Numbered from the stretch's first letter, positions 1-9,675 are shown. The stretch is DNA of 33,237 nucleotides from Deltaproteobacteria bacterium (GCA_016219115.1 JACRCH010000068.1:1-33237), one strand, 5' to 3'. Numbers and translations: made by a program. Notes: generated from the letters alone by a model not told the origin.

Positions 1-131
1 ACTTCAGTTTGCCGTCCGGTGAGCCGATAGAAATAATCATACGGCTGAAAAGCAAATCCTTTGGGAAATCCCTCGTAACCGCTGCAAAATAAGCACAGCT
101 CGCCCTCAAAGGAATATACGAAGGGGAACGG

Positions 132-2321
132 ATGAGATTCGGTATCAGGGGTAAATTATTAATCTTCGCGGCTCTGGTCTGGGCCGTAATATTCGGCATA
201 TACAGCGTCTATATCTATAAGGAGAGGATAGAGCAGACCCGCAGGATGTCTCTCACTACCGCGAGCTTCCTTTCAAGGAAGATCGCCGCGGACAGGCAGT
301 TTTACGCCTCGACGATCGTCAAAAGGGCCCTTGAGGCGGGACTTACGGTTACAAGCTCCTACCACGACACCGAAAAGGCCATACCCCTGCCGGCTACCTT
401 CACCAAGGAGGTCTCCGAGTCCATAGGCAACGAGGGAGGCTTCCACATGGAGATCCTGAGTTTAAACCCGATAAATCCCGCAAGCGGGCCCAAGGACGCA
501 TTCCAGAAGGAGGCCCTCGAGCATTTTTTCAGCGGCTCGGATACCAGGTACTTCAGGTTCGAGAAGTACAGGGGCAAGGAGTCGGTAAGGTACATGATCC
601 CGGATGTGGCCACCTCCCAGACCTGCGTCGACTGCCATAACAGGTACCCGACAAGCCCGAAGAGGGACTTCAAGATCGGGGATGTGGTCGGAGGCCTCGA
701 GATAACCATGCCAATAGAGAGCGAGATGGCGGTGGCGATGACCGACATCTGGCGCTCCATAGGCTACGGCTTCGGCGTAATACTGGCCATGGGTCTTGTG
801 GGTCTCGCGTTCATACGAAAGGTCGTCACCTCCCCGATAGTCGACCTTGTCGATACGACCAAGCACCTTGCCATGGGGGACCTGACCTACGAGGCGTCGG
901 TGGATACCAACGACGAGATAGGGGATTTGAGCAGGCAGACCAACGAGGTCGTAAGAAACCTCCACACGATGATAGAAGACATAAGGAGGACCTCGGACGA
1001 GGCCGTGGTCATCTCAAGCCATGTGCGGGAGATGAGCAGGCATGTGCTTGAAGGCTCAAGCAGGCAGGGCGCCTCACTTGACTCCATAGGCTCCGGCATG
1101 GGTGATATCAATACCGCGATATCGGGGATAGCCGGGTACACCGAGGCCCTTACGGATTCGGTAGAAAAGGGCTCCGGGTCGCTGTTGGAACTCGGGGCGT
1201 CCATAAACGAGGTCGTGGAGAACATGGAATCGCTCTTCTCAAGCGTGGACGAGACGGCGCTGTCGACCAAGGACATGTCCTTTTCGATAAAGGAGATTTC
1301 CGAGAACATAGAGAACCTCTCGTCTTCGGCCATACAGGTCTCCTCGGCCATGGCCCGGATAAACGCCAAGATAAGGGAGGTGGAGACAAACGCCGCCGAG
1401 GCCTCCAGGTTCGCCGACGAGGTCATAAAGGACGCCAGGGCCGGCATGGAGACTGTCGAGTCCACCATAAACGGCATAGACAGGATAAAGGGGGTAACGA
1501 AGGAATCGACCCTGATCATCAACAGTCTTTATGAGAAGGTCAAGGAAATAGGCAAGATACTCGACGTCATAAGGGATGTCGCCGAGGAGACGAACCTTCT
1601 GGCCCTCAACGCCGCGATAATAGCGGCCCAGTCCGGCGAGTACGGCAAGAGCTTTACGGTCGTTGCGAACGAGATAAAGGACCTGGCCGAGAGGACTTCG
1701 ACCTCCGCTAAAGAGGTCACCGAGATCATAGACGCCGTCGAGATAGAGTCGGTCAAGGCCGTTAAATCGATGGAGAGGGGGTATGAGTCCGTCGAGGAGG
1801 GCGCGAGGCTGTCCATGGAGGCTGGAGAGGGGCTTAAAAAAATAGTGGAGTCCGCTCAGAGGTCCACCACGAGCGTCAGAGAGATAGCCCGGGCGTCAGG
1901 CGAACAGGCCCGCCAGAGCCGCATGGTCATGGAGGCCACCGAAAAGGTCGCCGAGATGACCAGAAGGATAGTGAACGCCACGCAGGAGCAGGCCAGGGGC
2001 AGCGAACTCATAACCAGGGCCACCGAGCGTATGGCCGAGATAGCCTACAGGGTCAAGGGCTCCACAAGGGCGCAGGTAGAGGCCAACAAACAGATCACGG
2101 AGACTATCGAGGATGTCAACAAGATGGTCGTCTACATCAATAATGTCGTAAGGGAGCAGAGCAGGAATACCGTTAAGGTCCTTGAGGCCATAGACGCCGT
2201 CAGGAATATCTCGGTCGGCAATATCGAGAGGGCGATGCAGGCCGACAAGGCCGTAGAGGAGATGGCCGGGTCGAACAGGGAACTCATGGAGAGTGTCAAG
2301 AGGTTCAAGCTCAAGAAATAG
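132..2321 (+). CDS. Methyl-accepting chemotaxis protein with N-terminal heme-binding (DUF3365/Tll0287-like) sensor
   Basis: A 729-residue membrane chemoreceptor that should pass a periplasmic signal to CheA/CheW. Visible parts: a first membrane segment at about residues 8-27; a periplasmic sensor region with a c-type heme motif CVDCH (C165, C168, H169); a second membrane segment at about 209-227; a HAMP region after it; then a long coiled-coil signalling domain whose tip reads [16 protein letters not shown] (488-503). The sensor resembles the DUF3365/Tll0287 family, known for heme-bound redox or gas sensing. An AAGGGG ribosome site lies 5 nt before the ATG. In the tip, the usual AAxEAAR is AAIIAAQ: the conserved Glu is Ile (497) and the conserved Arg is Gln (500). 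No C-terminal CheR/CheB tether is seen. The ligand is unknown. No che genes lie nearby. Confidence 0.9.
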   Translation: MRFGIRGKLLIFAALVWAVIFGIYSVYIYKERIEQTRRMSLTTASFLSRKIAADRQFYASTIVKRALEAGLTVTSSYHDTEKAIPLPATFTKEVSESIGNEGGFHMEILSLNPINPASGPKDAFQKEALEHFFSGSDTRYFRFEKYRGKESVRYMIPDVATSQTCVDCHNRYPTSPKRDFKIGDVVGGLEITMPIESEMAVAMTDIWRSIGYGFGVILAMGLVGLAFIRKVVTSPIVDLVDTTKHLAMGDLTYEASVDTNDEIGDLSRQTNEVVRNLHTMIEDIRRTSDEAVVISSHVREMSRHVLEGSSRQGASLDSIGSGMGDINTAISGIAGYTEALTDSVEKGSGSLLELGASINEVVENMESLFSSVDETALSTKDMSFSIKEISENIENLSSSAIQVSSAMARINAKIREVETNAAEASRFADEVIKDARAGMETVESTINGIDRIKGVTKESTLIINSLYEKVKEIGKILDVIRDVAEETNLLALNAAIIAAQSGEYGKSFTVVANEIKDLAERTSTSAKEVTEIIDAVEIESVKAVKSMERGYESVEEGARLSMEAGEGLKKIVESAQRSTTSVREIARASGEQARQSRMVMEATEKVAEMTRRIVNATQEQARGSELITRATERMAEIAYRVKGSTRAQVEANKQITETIEDVNKMVVYINNVVREQSRNTVKVLEAIDAVRNISVGNIERAMQADKAVEEMAGSNRELMESVKRFKLKK

Positions 2322-2378
2322 CCCGAACCGTATGCCTTTTGACCGGACTACGGGGCGGCCGTCATGGAACCTTTTTTG

Positions 2379-2407
2379 TTGCAAGGGGGGTGTTAATCAC
2401 TTATAAT
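2379..2407 (+). promoter_or_regulatory. Sigma70-type promoter upstream of tRNA-Leu/tig
   Basis: TTGCAA (2379-2384), 17-nt spacer, TATAAT (2402-2407). The -10 is a perfect consensus. The predicted start near 2414 would give a transcript running through a short hairpin (AGGCG/CGCCT, 2441-2456, followed by T5) and into tRNA-Leu and tig. No terminator separates the tRNA from tig. Confidence 0.6.
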
Positions 2408-2605
2408 AATGAAGAGCTTTTGTCGTTCTTGAGCCTTTTCAGGCGGTTACACGCCTTTTTGCGGAGGATAACGTTTTCGGGGCCTTAAAGCCTCTCTTCC
2501 TTTTCCGTAACGCAAGCCGCTCAAGTTCCCTGTCGCTCAATATGAAAAAAACGGTTCACTCAAGGTAGATACATTATGCATTAACGTATACCATTCTCGT
2601 CGGAC

Positions 2606-2688
2606 GCGAGAGTGGCGGAACTGGCAGACGCGCCAGACTTAGGATCTGGTGGGCAACCATGGGGGTTCGATTCCCCCCTCTCGCACCA
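2606..2688 (+). tRNA. tRNA-Leu (anticodon TAG)
   Basis: Acceptor GCGAGAG (2606-2612) pairs with CTCTCGC (2678-2684), followed by ACCA, so CCA is encoded. The anticodon arm CCAGA/TCTGG encloses loop CTTAGGA with anticodon TAG. The TGGGCAACCA variable arm fits a class II leucine tRNA. It lies only 54 nt before the tig start codon. Confidence 0.96.
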
Positions 2689-2742
2689 TTTGATTTTGAT
2701 CACGGATTTGAATAAAAGAATAATATACAGAGGAAAGGTAAA

Positions 2743-4029
2743 ATGCAGAAGACAAAAATACAACTCGAAGATTTAAGCTCGGTAAAAAAGAGGCTGGAGG
2801 TAACAGTGTCGGCCGAGGCGGTAAAGAAGGAAATAAACTCGGGATTCCAGTCACTTAAGTCTACGGTACAGGTGGCCGGGTTCAGAAAAGGCGCCATACC
2901 GATGAATATCCTGAAGTCGCGCTTCGGCGAGCACGTAAAGGAAGACGTCGTCAAAAAGCTCATCGAGTCGACCTATCTAGAGGCGCTCAGGGAAAAGGGG
3001 TTCGCGCCCGTGGAGATGCCCAAGATCGAGGTGAAGACCGAGAAGGTCGAGGAGGACAAGGACTTCGTCTACACCCTTACTCTTGAGATCACCCCGGAGC
3101 TTCATATCGACGATTACAGGGGGATGGGGCTTAAAAAGACCCCGGTGGATATCTCCGAGAAAGAGATAGAGGACGGGTTAAAGAGGCTTGCCGAGGCGAA
3201 GGTCGAGTTCAAGGATGTGGACAGACCCGCAAAGGCCGGGGACATGGTAGTGGTGGATTTCGACGCTAACCTTAACGGCGCTCCTGTAAAGAACAGCAAG
3301 ACAAACGATTATCCCATCATAATCGGCGAGAAGACCCTGCTGCCGGGGTTTGACGAGGCATTGACCGGTACATCGAAGGGTGAGACCAGGGACGCCGACA
3401 TAACCTTCCCCAAGAACTACAGCGAACAGGGGCTCGGAGGAAAAACGGCCCAATTCAAGATAACCATCAAGTCCGTTAAGGAGAAGACGGTCCCGGCGCT
3501 CGACGAAGAGTTCGCCAAGGATATGGAGTGCGACAGTCTGGACGCGTTGAGGGCTAAGGTAAAAGACGAACTCATAAAGGTAAAGGAGACCCACGAGAAG
3601 GAGAGCCTGAAGACACAAATACTCGATAAGCTTATCGAAAAGCACCAGTTCGAGGTCCCCGAAACGCTCGTCAACAGGTACTTGGGGCTCATCTTGAACA
3701 GGATCGTAGATAACATGAGGCAGGGCAACGTCAACCCCGGAGACGAGTCGCTCTCGCCGGAGCAGCTCCGTGAGAAGTACCGCGAGATGGCCGTCAGGTC
3801 GGTCAAAGAGGACCTCATACTCGACGCCATATCCGCCAAAGAAGATGTTCAGGTAACAGAGGCGGAGACAGATGAGGCGGTAAAGAACATCGCCCTGTCA
3901 AGGAATGTCTCCTTTGAAACCCTTATGCAGAGGATAAATAAGGAAGGCGCCATGGATGTCATAAAAGACGGCATGAAGCATGAGAAAGTATTTGATATCA
4001 TTATAGAATCAAGTATTTCCGCCGCTTAG
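2743..4029 (+). CDS. tig: Trigger factor, ribosome-bound chaperone and prolyl isomerase
   Basis: Cytosolic chaperone that docks at the ribosome exit tunnel and meets nascent chains first. It has 428 residues, the normal family length. The N-terminal ribosome-binding domain carries GFRKGAIP (46-53), matching the family's GFRxGxxP signature that contacts the ribosomal protein at the exit. An FKBP-type isomerase domain follows from about residue 150 to 245 (GDMVVVDFD at 166, then the LPGFDEAL segment). The rest is the helical chaperone domain with a long charged linker. The start ATG has AGGAAAGG upstream. The gene heads the tig-clpP-clpX-lon order that is conserved in many bacteria, so it supplies folding while its neighbours degrade failures. 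It is probably cotranscribed with the tRNA-Leu just upstream. Confidence 0.96.
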   Translation: MQKTKIQLEDLSSVKKRLEVTVSAEAVKKEINSGFQSLKSTVQVAGFRKGAIPMNILKSRFGEHVKEDVVKKLIESTYLEALREKGFAPVEMPKIEVKTEKVEEDKDFVYTLTLEITPELHIDDYRGMGLKKTPVDISEKEIEDGLKRLAEAKVEFKDVDRPAKAGDMVVVDFDANLNGAPVKNSKTNDYPIIIGEKTLLPGFDEALTGTSKGETRDADITFPKNYSEQGLGGKTAQFKITIKSVKEKTVPALDEEFAKDMECDSLDALRAKVKDELIKVKETHEKESLKTQILDKLIEKHQFEVPETLVNRYLGLILNRIVDNMRQGNVNPGDESLSPEQLREKYREMAVRSVKEDLILDAISAKEDVQVTEAETDEAVKNIALSRNVSFETLMQRINKEGAMDVIKDGMKHEKVFDIIIESSISAA

Positions 4030-4030
4030 A

Positions 4031-4061
4031 TTGAAGTTAAGCCGTTTTCTTCCGATATAAT
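4031..4061 (+). promoter_or_regulatory. Possible clpP promoter
   Basis: TTGAAG (4031-4036), 19-nt spacer, then a perfect TATAAT (4056-4061), right behind the tig stop codon. Spacing is longer than ideal. It would give clpP a leader of about 220 nt that contains the three tandem units described separately. Confidence 0.45.
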
Positions 4062-4156
4062 TGTTTAGGCCGAAGCTTCGACCACGACGGTGGCCTTCAC
4101 CTGTCGCCATTAAATACTTTGTGCATCCTTTCCTGGTTTAGAAGGCTGCGGGAGTG

Positions 4157-4275
4157 TCAGAGCGTAAAAAAATGAGTCCGCCCGGGGTTGAAAAACCCGG
4201 TTGGCCTCAGAGTGTCAAAAAAATGATACCCTTGGGTTTAATAACCTCCGGGGCGTTCATAGAGCAAAAAAACGG
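4157..4275 (+). repeat. Three ~50-bp tandem units in the clpP leader, each with an A7 tract
   Basis: Units begin at 4157, 4207 and 4257, exactly 50 nt apart. Each starts TCAGAG or TCATAGAG and runs into seven A residues (4166-4172, 4217-4223, 4266-4272). Units 1 and 2 also share AAAAAAATGA and a later GGGTTKAAWAACC segment able to form a short hairpin. The third is degenerate and leads directly into the clpP ribosome site. No protein explains them. They could bend DNA (A-tracts about five helical turns apart) or act in the mRNA leader. Confidence 0.65.
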
Positions 4276-4287
4276 AATGGAGGGGAT

Positions 4288-4893
4288 ATGACATTAATCC
4301 CGATGGTAGTGGAACAGACGGGCCGCGGGGAGAGGGCTTATGACATCTACTCGCGGTTATTGAAAGACCGGATCGTGTTCCTCGGCAGCGGCGTTGACGA
4401 CAATATCGCGAACCTGATAGTAGCCCAGTTGCTTTTCCTCGAATCAGAAGACCCGGATAAAGACATCCACCTCTATATAAACTCGCCCGGCGGGCTTGTA
4501 AGCGCGGGGCTTGCCATCTACGACACCATGCAGTATGTAAAACCCGATGTATCCACGATATGTATCGGGCAGGCCGCCAGCATGGGAGCCCTCCTTCTGG
4601 CCGGCGGGGCCACCGGAAAGCGCTTCGCCCTGCCGAACTCAAGGATACTCATACACCAGCCTCTTGGCGGAGCCCAGGGCCAGGCTACCGAGATCGACAT
4701 CCAGGCCAGGGAAATATTGAGGATCAGGGAAGAGTTGTCGAAGATACTCTCGAAGCATTCGGGTCAGCCGCTTGAGAAGATACACAGGGACACGGAGAGG
4801 GATTTTTTTATGAGCGGGATACAGGCCAGGGAATATGGTATAATTGATAAGGTGATAGATAAGAGGGCCCTGGCGGAACAGGTCAAAAAGTAA
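4288..4893 (+). CDS. clpP: ATP-dependent Clp protease proteolytic subunit
   Basis: Serine peptidase that forms the double-ring chamber in which substrates unfolded by ClpX are cut. The catalytic triad is clear: Ser98 in QAASMGALL, His123 in RILIHQP and Asp172 in HRDTERDFF, almost the same positions as in E. coli (97/122/171). At 201 residues it is full length. The chosen ATG is preceded by GGAGGGG (4279-4285). The frame stays open further upstream but that stretch is made of the A-tract repeats and is not ClpP-like. The N-terminal [12 protein letters not shown] segment matches the family's axial-loop and start region. clpX follows 116 nt downstream and is almost certainly its partner. The spacer before clpX contains an AACCCT/AGGGTT inverted repeat. 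Confidence 0.97.
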   Translation: MTLIPMVVEQTGRGERAYDIYSRLLKDRIVFLGSGVDDNIANLIVAQLLFLESEDPDKDIHLYINSPGGLVSAGLAIYDTMQYVKPDVSTICIGQAASMGALLLAGGATGKRFALPNSRILIHQPLGGAQGQATEIDIQAREILRIREELSKILSKHSGQPLEKIHRDTERDFFMSGIQAREYGIIDKVIDKRALAEQVKK

Positions 4894-5009
4894 AGATATT
4901 TTCTTTTAACTGTTGAAAACCCTGGTATTTTTAAAGGCCGGAGGGTTCATTAAAAAACGGTCGGGAGGCCTTGGGCTTTCCGGTTGAGCAAAGTCTGGAG
5001 GAGAAACAG

Positions 5010-6260
5010 ATGTCAGTCAATAAAAAAGGCGGGAGTTATTTGACCTGCTCTTTCTGCAGCAAAGGGCAGGATGAGGTCAGGAAGCTCGTGGCCGGACCCA
5101 TGGTGTATATCTGTGACGAGTGCATAGAACTCTGCAACGATATCGTCGCGGAGGAGTACGAAAAAGAGGAATTCAAGAAACGCGAGCACTCCATACCCAA
5201 GCCCGCCGAGATCAAAAAGGTGCTTGACGAGTATGTGATCGGGCAGGACCACGCGAAAAAGGTCCTCTCCGTCGCGGTGCATAACCATTATAAGAGGATA
5301 GAGTCAAGGGTGGCGCTCGGCAACGTCGAGCTTCAGAAGAGCAATATCCTTGTCGTCGGCCCGACCGGAAGCGGCAAGACGCTGCTGGCGCAGACTCTGG
5401 CCAAGATATTAAATGTCCCCTTCACCATAGCCGACGCCACCACCCTGACCGAGGCCGGTTATGTCGGCGAGGACGTGGAAAATATCATCCTGAGCCTCCT
5501 GCAAAACGCCGAGTACGACATCGAAAGGTGCCAGAAAGGCATCGTCTATATCGATGAGATCGACAAGATATCAAGGAAGAGCGACAGCCCTTCGATAACA
5601 AGGGACGTCTCCGGAGAGGGCGTGCAGCAGGCGCTTCTGAAGATCATCGAGGGCACCGTTGCCAATGTCCCGCCCAAGGGCGGCAGAAAGCACCCGCAGC
5701 AGGAGTTCCTGCAGGTGGACACCTCCAACATACTGTTCATCTGCGGCGGGGCCTTCACCGGGCTTGAAACCATAGTCTCCCAGAGGATAGGCAAAAGGAC
5801 CGTCGGTTTTAACGCCGAACACAAGAAGACAGTCGAGCCGAACATCGCGAAGATGATGCACGATGTCGAGCCGCAGGACTTCCTGAAGTACGGCCTTATC
5901 CCCGAGTTCATGGGAAGGCTTCCGGTGGTGGCCGTCCTCGACGAGCTCAATGAGAAAGACCTTGTAAGGATACTCACCGAGCCGAGGAACGCCATCATAA
6001 AGCAGTATCAGAAGCTCTTCGAGTTCGAGAACGTAAAGCTTAAATTCACCGACGGGGCGCTTGCGGCGGTGGCCAGGGAGTCGATGATAAGAAAGGCCGG
6101 CGCCAGGGGCTTGAGGGCGATCCTTGAGAACGTGATGCTCGAGACGATGTACGAGCTGCCGTCGCAGTCGAACATCAAGGAGTGCATCATAAACGAGGAC
6201 GTCATCTTCGAGAAGGCAAAGCCCATCATAGTCTACGGAAACAGGGCTGAAACGGCCTGA
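5010..6260 (+). CDS. clpX: ATP-dependent Clp protease ATP-binding subunit ClpX
   Basis: AAA+ unfoldase that recognises tagged substrates and threads them into ClpP. It has 416 residues. The N-terminal zinc-binding domain shows C13, C16, C35 and C38 (CSFC...CDEC), used for dimerisation and adaptor binding. Walker A is GPTGSGKT (117-124), Walker B VYIDEID (around 179-185), and the arginine-finger/sensor region ends in the conserved [11 protein letters not shown]. The ClpP-docking loop, IGF in E. coli, reads VGF here inside TVGFNAE. The ATG at 5010 is preferred because GGAGGAG (4997-5003) lies 6 nt before it. A longer in-frame start at 4971 lacks such a site and adds no family sequence. It sits between clpP and lon, all in one direction. 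Confidence 0.97.
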   Translation: MSVNKKGGSYLTCSFCSKGQDEVRKLVAGPMVYICDECIELCNDIVAEEYEKEEFKKREHSIPKPAEIKKVLDEYVIGQDHAKKVLSVAVHNHYKRIESRVALGNVELQKSNILVVGPTGSGKTLLAQTLAKILNVPFTIADATTLTEAGYVGEDVENIILSLLQNAEYDIERCQKGIVYIDEIDKISRKSDSPSITRDVSGEGVQQALLKIIEGTVANVPPKGGRKHPQQEFLQVDTSNILFICGGAFTGLETIVSQRIGKRTVGFNAEHKKTVEPNIAKMMHDVEPQDFLKYGLIPEFMGRLPVVAVLDELNEKDLVRILTEPRNAIIKQYQKLFEFENVKLKFTDGALAAVARESMIRKAGARGLRAILENVMLETMYELPSQSNIKECIINEDVIFEKAKPIIVYGNRAETA

Positions 6261-6298
6261 GAATAAAAAGCCTTCATTACAAAGAACGGGAAAAAACA

Positions 6299-8752
6299 AT
6301 GTTTTCGTTTCTAAGCGGGATAAAGGGAGGAAGAGATTTGAAGAAGGAAAAATTGGTGATACCGTTAATACCGTTAAGAGATATAATCATATTCCCCTAT
6401 ATGGTCGTGCCCCTTTTTGTGGGAAGGGAGAAGTCCATAAAGGCCCTTGAGCACGCCATGGGAAACGATAAATCCATCCTTCTCGCCGCGCAGAAGAAGG
6501 CCAAGACCGAAGAACCCGGCCCGGACGATATCTACGAGGTGGGCACGCTCGGGACGATACTTCAGCTCCTGAGGCTCCCTGACGGGACGGTGAAGGTACT
6601 GGTAGAGGGCAAGAGAAGGGCCCGGATCAGGGAATTCGTCTCCGAAGACGAGTGCTTCATGGTAAGCATCGAAGAGGTCGAAGAGGTCATCGACGAGACC
6701 GTGGAGACCGAGGCGCTTGTGCGTTCCGTGGTAAAGTCTTTCGAGACCTATGTCAAGTACAACAAGAGGGTCCCTCCGGAGATGATCATGAGCGTGTCTT
6801 CCATCGAGGACCCCTCGAGGCTTGCCGACACGATAGCGTCGCATCTGACGGTGAAGCTTGATGACAAGCAGTCGCTTCTTACCATACCGAGCCCCACCAA
6901 GAGGCTTGAGCGCCTCTACAGCATCATGGAGAGCGAGATAGAGATCCTCGAGGTCGAGCAGAAGATACGCCAGCGGGTCAAGCGCCAGATGGAGAAGACC
7001 CAGAAGGAGTACTATCTCTCCGAGCAGATGAAGGCTATCCAGAAAGAGCTCGGCGAGAAAGACGAGTTCAAGAGCGAGCTTCAGGAGTTCGAGGAGAAGA
7101 TAAAGACCAAGAAGATGTCCAAGGAGGCCACGAAGAAGGCCAAGCAGGAGATAAAAAAGCTTCGTCTCATGTCTCCGATGTCGGCCGAGGCCACCGTATC
7201 GAGGAACTTCATAGACTGGCTCATAAGCCTTCCCTGGGATTACGAGACCGAGGAGAAAAAGGACATCACCGAGGCCGAACGCGTCCTCGAAGAAGACCAC
7301 TACGGCTTGAAGACCGTCAAGGAGAGGATCATCGAGTACCTGGCCGTCAGAGGCCTCGTAGACGAGATGAAAGGCCCGATACTCTGTCTTGTCGGCCCTC
7401 CGGGCGTGGGTAAGACCTCGCTCGCCAAATCGATTGCCAGGGCCACGGGCAGGAACTTCGTCCGTCTTTCCCTCGGCGGAGTCAAGGACGAAGCCGAGAT
7501 AAGGGGGCACAGGAGGACCTACATAGGCTCCATGCCGGGCAAGATCATACAGTCGTTAAAGAAGGCCGGCTCCAACAACCCGGTATTCCTTTTGGACGAG
7601 GTCGACAAGATGAGCCACGACTTCAGGGGAGACCCGGCTTCGGCCCTCCTTGAGGTCCTTGACCCCGAGCAGAACCACACCTTCAACGACCATTATCTCG
7701 ACTGCGACTACGACCTTTCGAAGATAATGTTCATAACGACGGCCAACTCGATCCAGGGCATCCCGCATCCGCTCCTGGACAGGATGGAGATAATAAGGAT
7801 ACCCGGATACACGGAGCTTGAGAAGCTGCATATCGCGGATAAGTTCCTTCTGCCCAAGCAACTAAAGATGCACGGGCTGTCGGCGGTCAACCTCGACCTT
7901 AACAAGGCCACGATACTCTCGGTCGTCCGCAGGTACACGAAAGAGGCCGGAGTCAGGAACCTCGAGCGTCAGGTGGCTACCCTGTGCAGAAAGTCCGCCA
8001 AGGAGATCCTTAAGAAGGGCAAGGAGACGCGGGTGTCCTTCACGGTCAAGAACCTGCCCAAGTTCTTAGGGGTTCCTCCGTTCCGTTACGGCACCATCGA
8101 GGCCACGGACGAGATCGGCGTTTCAACGGGTCTTGCCTGGACCGAGGCCGGCGGAGAGCTTTTGGCCATAGAGGTCGCGCTTGTGCCAGGCAAGGGCAAG
8201 CTCATCATCACCGGAAAGCTCGGCGATGTGATGCAGGAGAGCGCGCAGGCCGCCATGACGTACATAAGGAGCCGCGCCGGCGAGTTCGGCCTTGAGAAGG
8301 ACTTCTACCAGAAGCTCGATATCCATATCCATGTGCCCGAGGGCGCCATCCCCAAGGACGGCCCGTCGGCGGGCATCACGATGGCTACGGCTATCGCCTC
8401 CGCGCTGCTTCGTATCCCGGTGAGGAAGGATGTGGCCATGACCGGCGAGATAACGCTGCGCGGCAAGGTATTGCCTATCGGCGGGCTCAAGGAGAAGATG
8501 TTGGCCGCGCACAGGGCGGGCATCCCAAATGTCCTTATACCCAAGGACAATGAGAAGGACTTGAAGGAGATACCTTCACTGATCCTTAAGAAGGTAACGC
8601 CCCATGTCGTAGAGCATATGGACGAGGTCCTTATACAGGCCCTGAGCATCAAGGGCAGGGAAGATATATTCAGGCCTCCCTATGAGAGCAAGGAACAGGG
8701 AGGCACGGCGGCTGCCGTGCCTGTGCAAAACGACCTTGTTATCAGACACTAA
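6299..8752 (+). CDS. lon: ATP-dependent endopeptidase Lon (LonA)
   Basis: Homo-oligomeric AAA+ protease that unfolds and degrades damaged and short-lived regulatory proteins. In order: N-terminal substrate-recognition domain ([12 protein letters not shown] and [10 protein letters not shown]), a coiled-coil region, ATPase module with GPPGVGKTS (366-374) and FLLDEVDKM, then the protease domain with the Ser-Lys dyad, Ser690 in PKDGPSAG and Lys733 in GGLKEK. It is 817 residues from the ATG at 6299. A TTG at 6338 has a better ribosome site (GGGAGG at 6325-6330, 7 nt away) and begins right before the conserved KKEKLVIPL, so the true protein may be 804 residues. It lies 38 nt after clpX and ends the cluster at a strong terminator. 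Confidence 0.96.
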   Translation: MFSFLSGIKGGRDLKKEKLVIPLIPLRDIIIFPYMVVPLFVGREKSIKALEHAMGNDKSILLAAQKKAKTEEPGPDDIYEVGTLGTILQLLRLPDGTVKVLVEGKRRARIREFVSEDECFMVSIEEVEEVIDETVETEALVRSVVKSFETYVKYNKRVPPEMIMSVSSIEDPSRLADTIASHLTVKLDDKQSLLTIPSPTKRLERLYSIMESEIEILEVEQKIRQRVKRQMEKTQKEYYLSEQMKAIQKELGEKDEFKSELQEFEEKIKTKKMSKEATKKAKQEIKKLRLMSPMSAEATVSRNFIDWLISLPWDYETEEKKDITEAERVLEEDHYGLKTVKERIIEYLAVRGLVDEMKGPILCLVGPPGVGKTSLAKSIARATGRNFVRLSLGGVKDEAEIRGHRRTYIGSMPGKIIQSLKKAGSNNPVFLLDEVDKMSHDFRGDPASALLEVLDPEQNHTFNDHYLDCDYDLSKIMFITTANSIQGIPHPLLDRMEIIRIPGYTELEKLHIADKFLLPKQLKMHGLSAVNLDLNKATILSVVRRYTKEAGVRNLERQVATLCRKSAKEILKKGKETRVSFTVKNLPKFLGVPPFRYGTIEATDEIGVSTGLAWTEAGGELLAIEVALVPGKGKLIITGKLGDVMQESAQAAMTYIRSRAGEFGLEKDFYQKLDIHIHVPEGAIPKDGPSAGITMATAIASALLRIPVRKDVAMTGEITLRGKVLPIGGLKEKMLAAHRAGIPNVLIPKDNEKDLKEIPSLILKKVTPHVVEHMDEVLIQALSIKGREDIFRPPYESKEQGGTAAAVPVQNDLVIRH

Positions 8753-8755
8753 AAG

Positions 8756-8807
8756 AGCTTTTCTTGCCGCCCGTAGAGCAATTTGCTTGACAAGCGGCAA
8801 GAAAGCT
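8756..8807 (+). repeat. Long imperfect inverted repeat just after lon
   Basis: AGCTTTTCTTGCCGC (8756-8770) pairs with GCGGCAAGAAAGCT (8794-8807), 14 bp with one bulged T. The loop contains a smaller AGCA/TGCT pairing. It begins 4 nt after the lon stop and precedes the true terminator, so it may protect the 3' end of the mRNA. Confidence 0.7.
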
Positions 8808-8830
8808 GTTAAAAAATTCAGATAACCTCG

Positions 8831-8862
8831 AAACCCCGTCAGGAGCTGACGGGGTTTCTTTT
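8831..8862 (+). terminator. Rho-independent terminator of the tig-clpPX-lon cluster
   Basis: Perfect 12-bp stem AAACCCCGTCAG (8831-8842) with CTGACGGGGTTT (8846-8857), loop GAG, tail TTTCTTTT. Confidence 0.93.
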
Positions 8863-9081
8863 CAGTGCCACGGTCCAGTTATGCGTATTTGACAGGCCCT
8901 TGCGGCATCTCTCCTGCCGGCCCTGTGAGTTTTCTTCCCGCGCTACGGGGCAGTTATATGACAGGGACGACCTGTGAGCGGTGAGTCGGAGGTTTTGGCG
9001 GCTTGTTTTTTGGCTGCCCGGTGTTTGTGCGGTTTTAGTGACGGAGCAGGTTTTGCCTGAAGCTAGAGGTTGTTGTTTCTG

Positions 9082-9142
9082 TTGTAGGGCCGGAACTTTC
9101 CGGTTATAATAGGAAGACTCCGCGGGTTTAAAAGACCCGCGG
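9082..9142 (+). promoter_or_regulatory. Promoter and leader hairpin of the tRNA-Val/tRNA-Asp unit
   Basis: TTGTAG (9082-9087), 17-nt spacer, perfect TATAAT (9105-9110). The predicted start near 9117 coincides with a hairpin CCGCGGGT (9120-9127) / ACCCGCGG (9135-9142) that lies between the promoter and the first tRNA. The hairpin is not followed by a T run, so it is more likely a leader stem than a terminator. Confidence 0.65.
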
Positions 9143-9173
9143 CTGCCGGGAGCTTAAAGAATAAACGAATTAC

Positions 9174-9249
9174 GGGCGGATAGCTCAGTTGGTAGAGCAC
9201 AGCCCTTACAAGGCTGGGGTCACAGGTTCGATCCCTGTTCCGCCTACCA
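9174..9249 (+). tRNA. tRNA-Val (anticodon TAC)
   Basis: Acceptor GGGCGGA pairs with TCCGCCT (first pair G-T), followed by encoded ACCA. The anticodon arm CAGCC/GGCTG encloses CTTACAA with anticodon TAC. D-loop AGCTCAGTTGGTAGAGC and T-loop GGTTCGATCC are canonical. Confidence 0.96.
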
Positions 9250-9274
9250 TCTTTAAAAGGTGTCTTTCGATAAC

Positions 9275-9351
9275 GGGGCCGTAGTTAAGTCGGTTATAAC
9301 GCTGGCCTGTCAAGCCAGAGGGCGCGGGTTCGAGTCCCGTCGGCCCCGCCA
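9275..9351 (+). tRNA. tRNA-Asp (anticodon GTC)
   Basis: Acceptor GGGGCCG pairs with CGGCCCC, then G and encoded CCA. The anticodon arm CTGGC/GCCAG encloses CTGTCAA with anticodon GTC. It is 25 nt after tRNA-Val and surely on the same transcript. Confidence 0.96.
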
Positions 9352-9675
9352 TTATTGCAAAGACGACTTGCTGGAGAGGTTGAATGGGTGTGCCACTCCG
9401 CAATCCCGTCGCTTTAGCGGCGGGTCAAGGCTGGCAAATACAAATGATCTTTCCATACCATCAAAATTCTACGTCATTTATGGCGGAGAATTTTAATGCC
9501 TGCCTCTCAGGGCCTTCTTAAAGGTCTTGCTCTATCGGCTCATGAGTACCATCCGGATATGACCGGATGGTACTTTTTTTTATTTCCGTCAAGCTGGAGC
9601 GGACATGGCGGCAATCGGCGTCGCTTAAAGGCCTCAAAAATTCAATCTGAGATTCCGAAGGAGGATGTGACAATC
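9352..9675 (+). other. Intergenic stretch between tRNA-Asp and the Rid-family gene
   Basis: No gene is visible in 324 nt. It contains a hairpin CCCGTCGC/GCGGCGGG (9405-9424), an inverted repeat AAAATTCT/AGAATTTT (9463-9494) that encloses one arm of a 15-nt inverted repeat shared with 10085-10099, and a strong terminator (9545-9581). An open frame running from 9496 into the Rid gene crosses that terminator and is not credible as coding. Confidence 0.65.
9545..9581 (+). terminator. Rho-independent terminator before the Rid-family gene
   Basis: Perfect 12-bp stem AGTACCATCCGG (9545-9556) with CCGGATGGTACT (9563-9574), loop ATATGA, and a run of T. It probably ends the tRNA transcript. Confidence 0.92.

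Larger units (their letters stand above)
8753..9173 (+). other. Intergenic stretch between lon and tRNA-Val
   Basis: No gene is visible in these 421 nt. It holds a long imperfect hairpin directly behind lon (8756-8807), an intrinsic terminator (8831-8862), about 220 nt in which I see nothing definite, then a promoter (9082-9110) and a hairpin (9120-9142) before tRNA-Val. Confidence 0.7.

Noticed and set aside
1-131. Possible riboswitch or gene end before the chemoreceptor gene
   Set aside because: There is a GNRA-like GGGAAATCCC and an AGCCG/CGGCT pairing, but the conserved blocks of a cyclic-di-GMP-I riboswitch are not recognisable and the 5' part lies outside the window.
4201-4287. N-terminal extension of ClpP
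   Set aside because: The stretch is the tandem A-tract repeat; the family start is at the ATG with GGAGGGG.
9496-9675. N-terminal extension of the Rid-family protein by 60 residues
   Set aside because: The extension crosses a strong intrinsic terminator, has no family similarity, and the ATG at 9676 has an AAGGAGG site.
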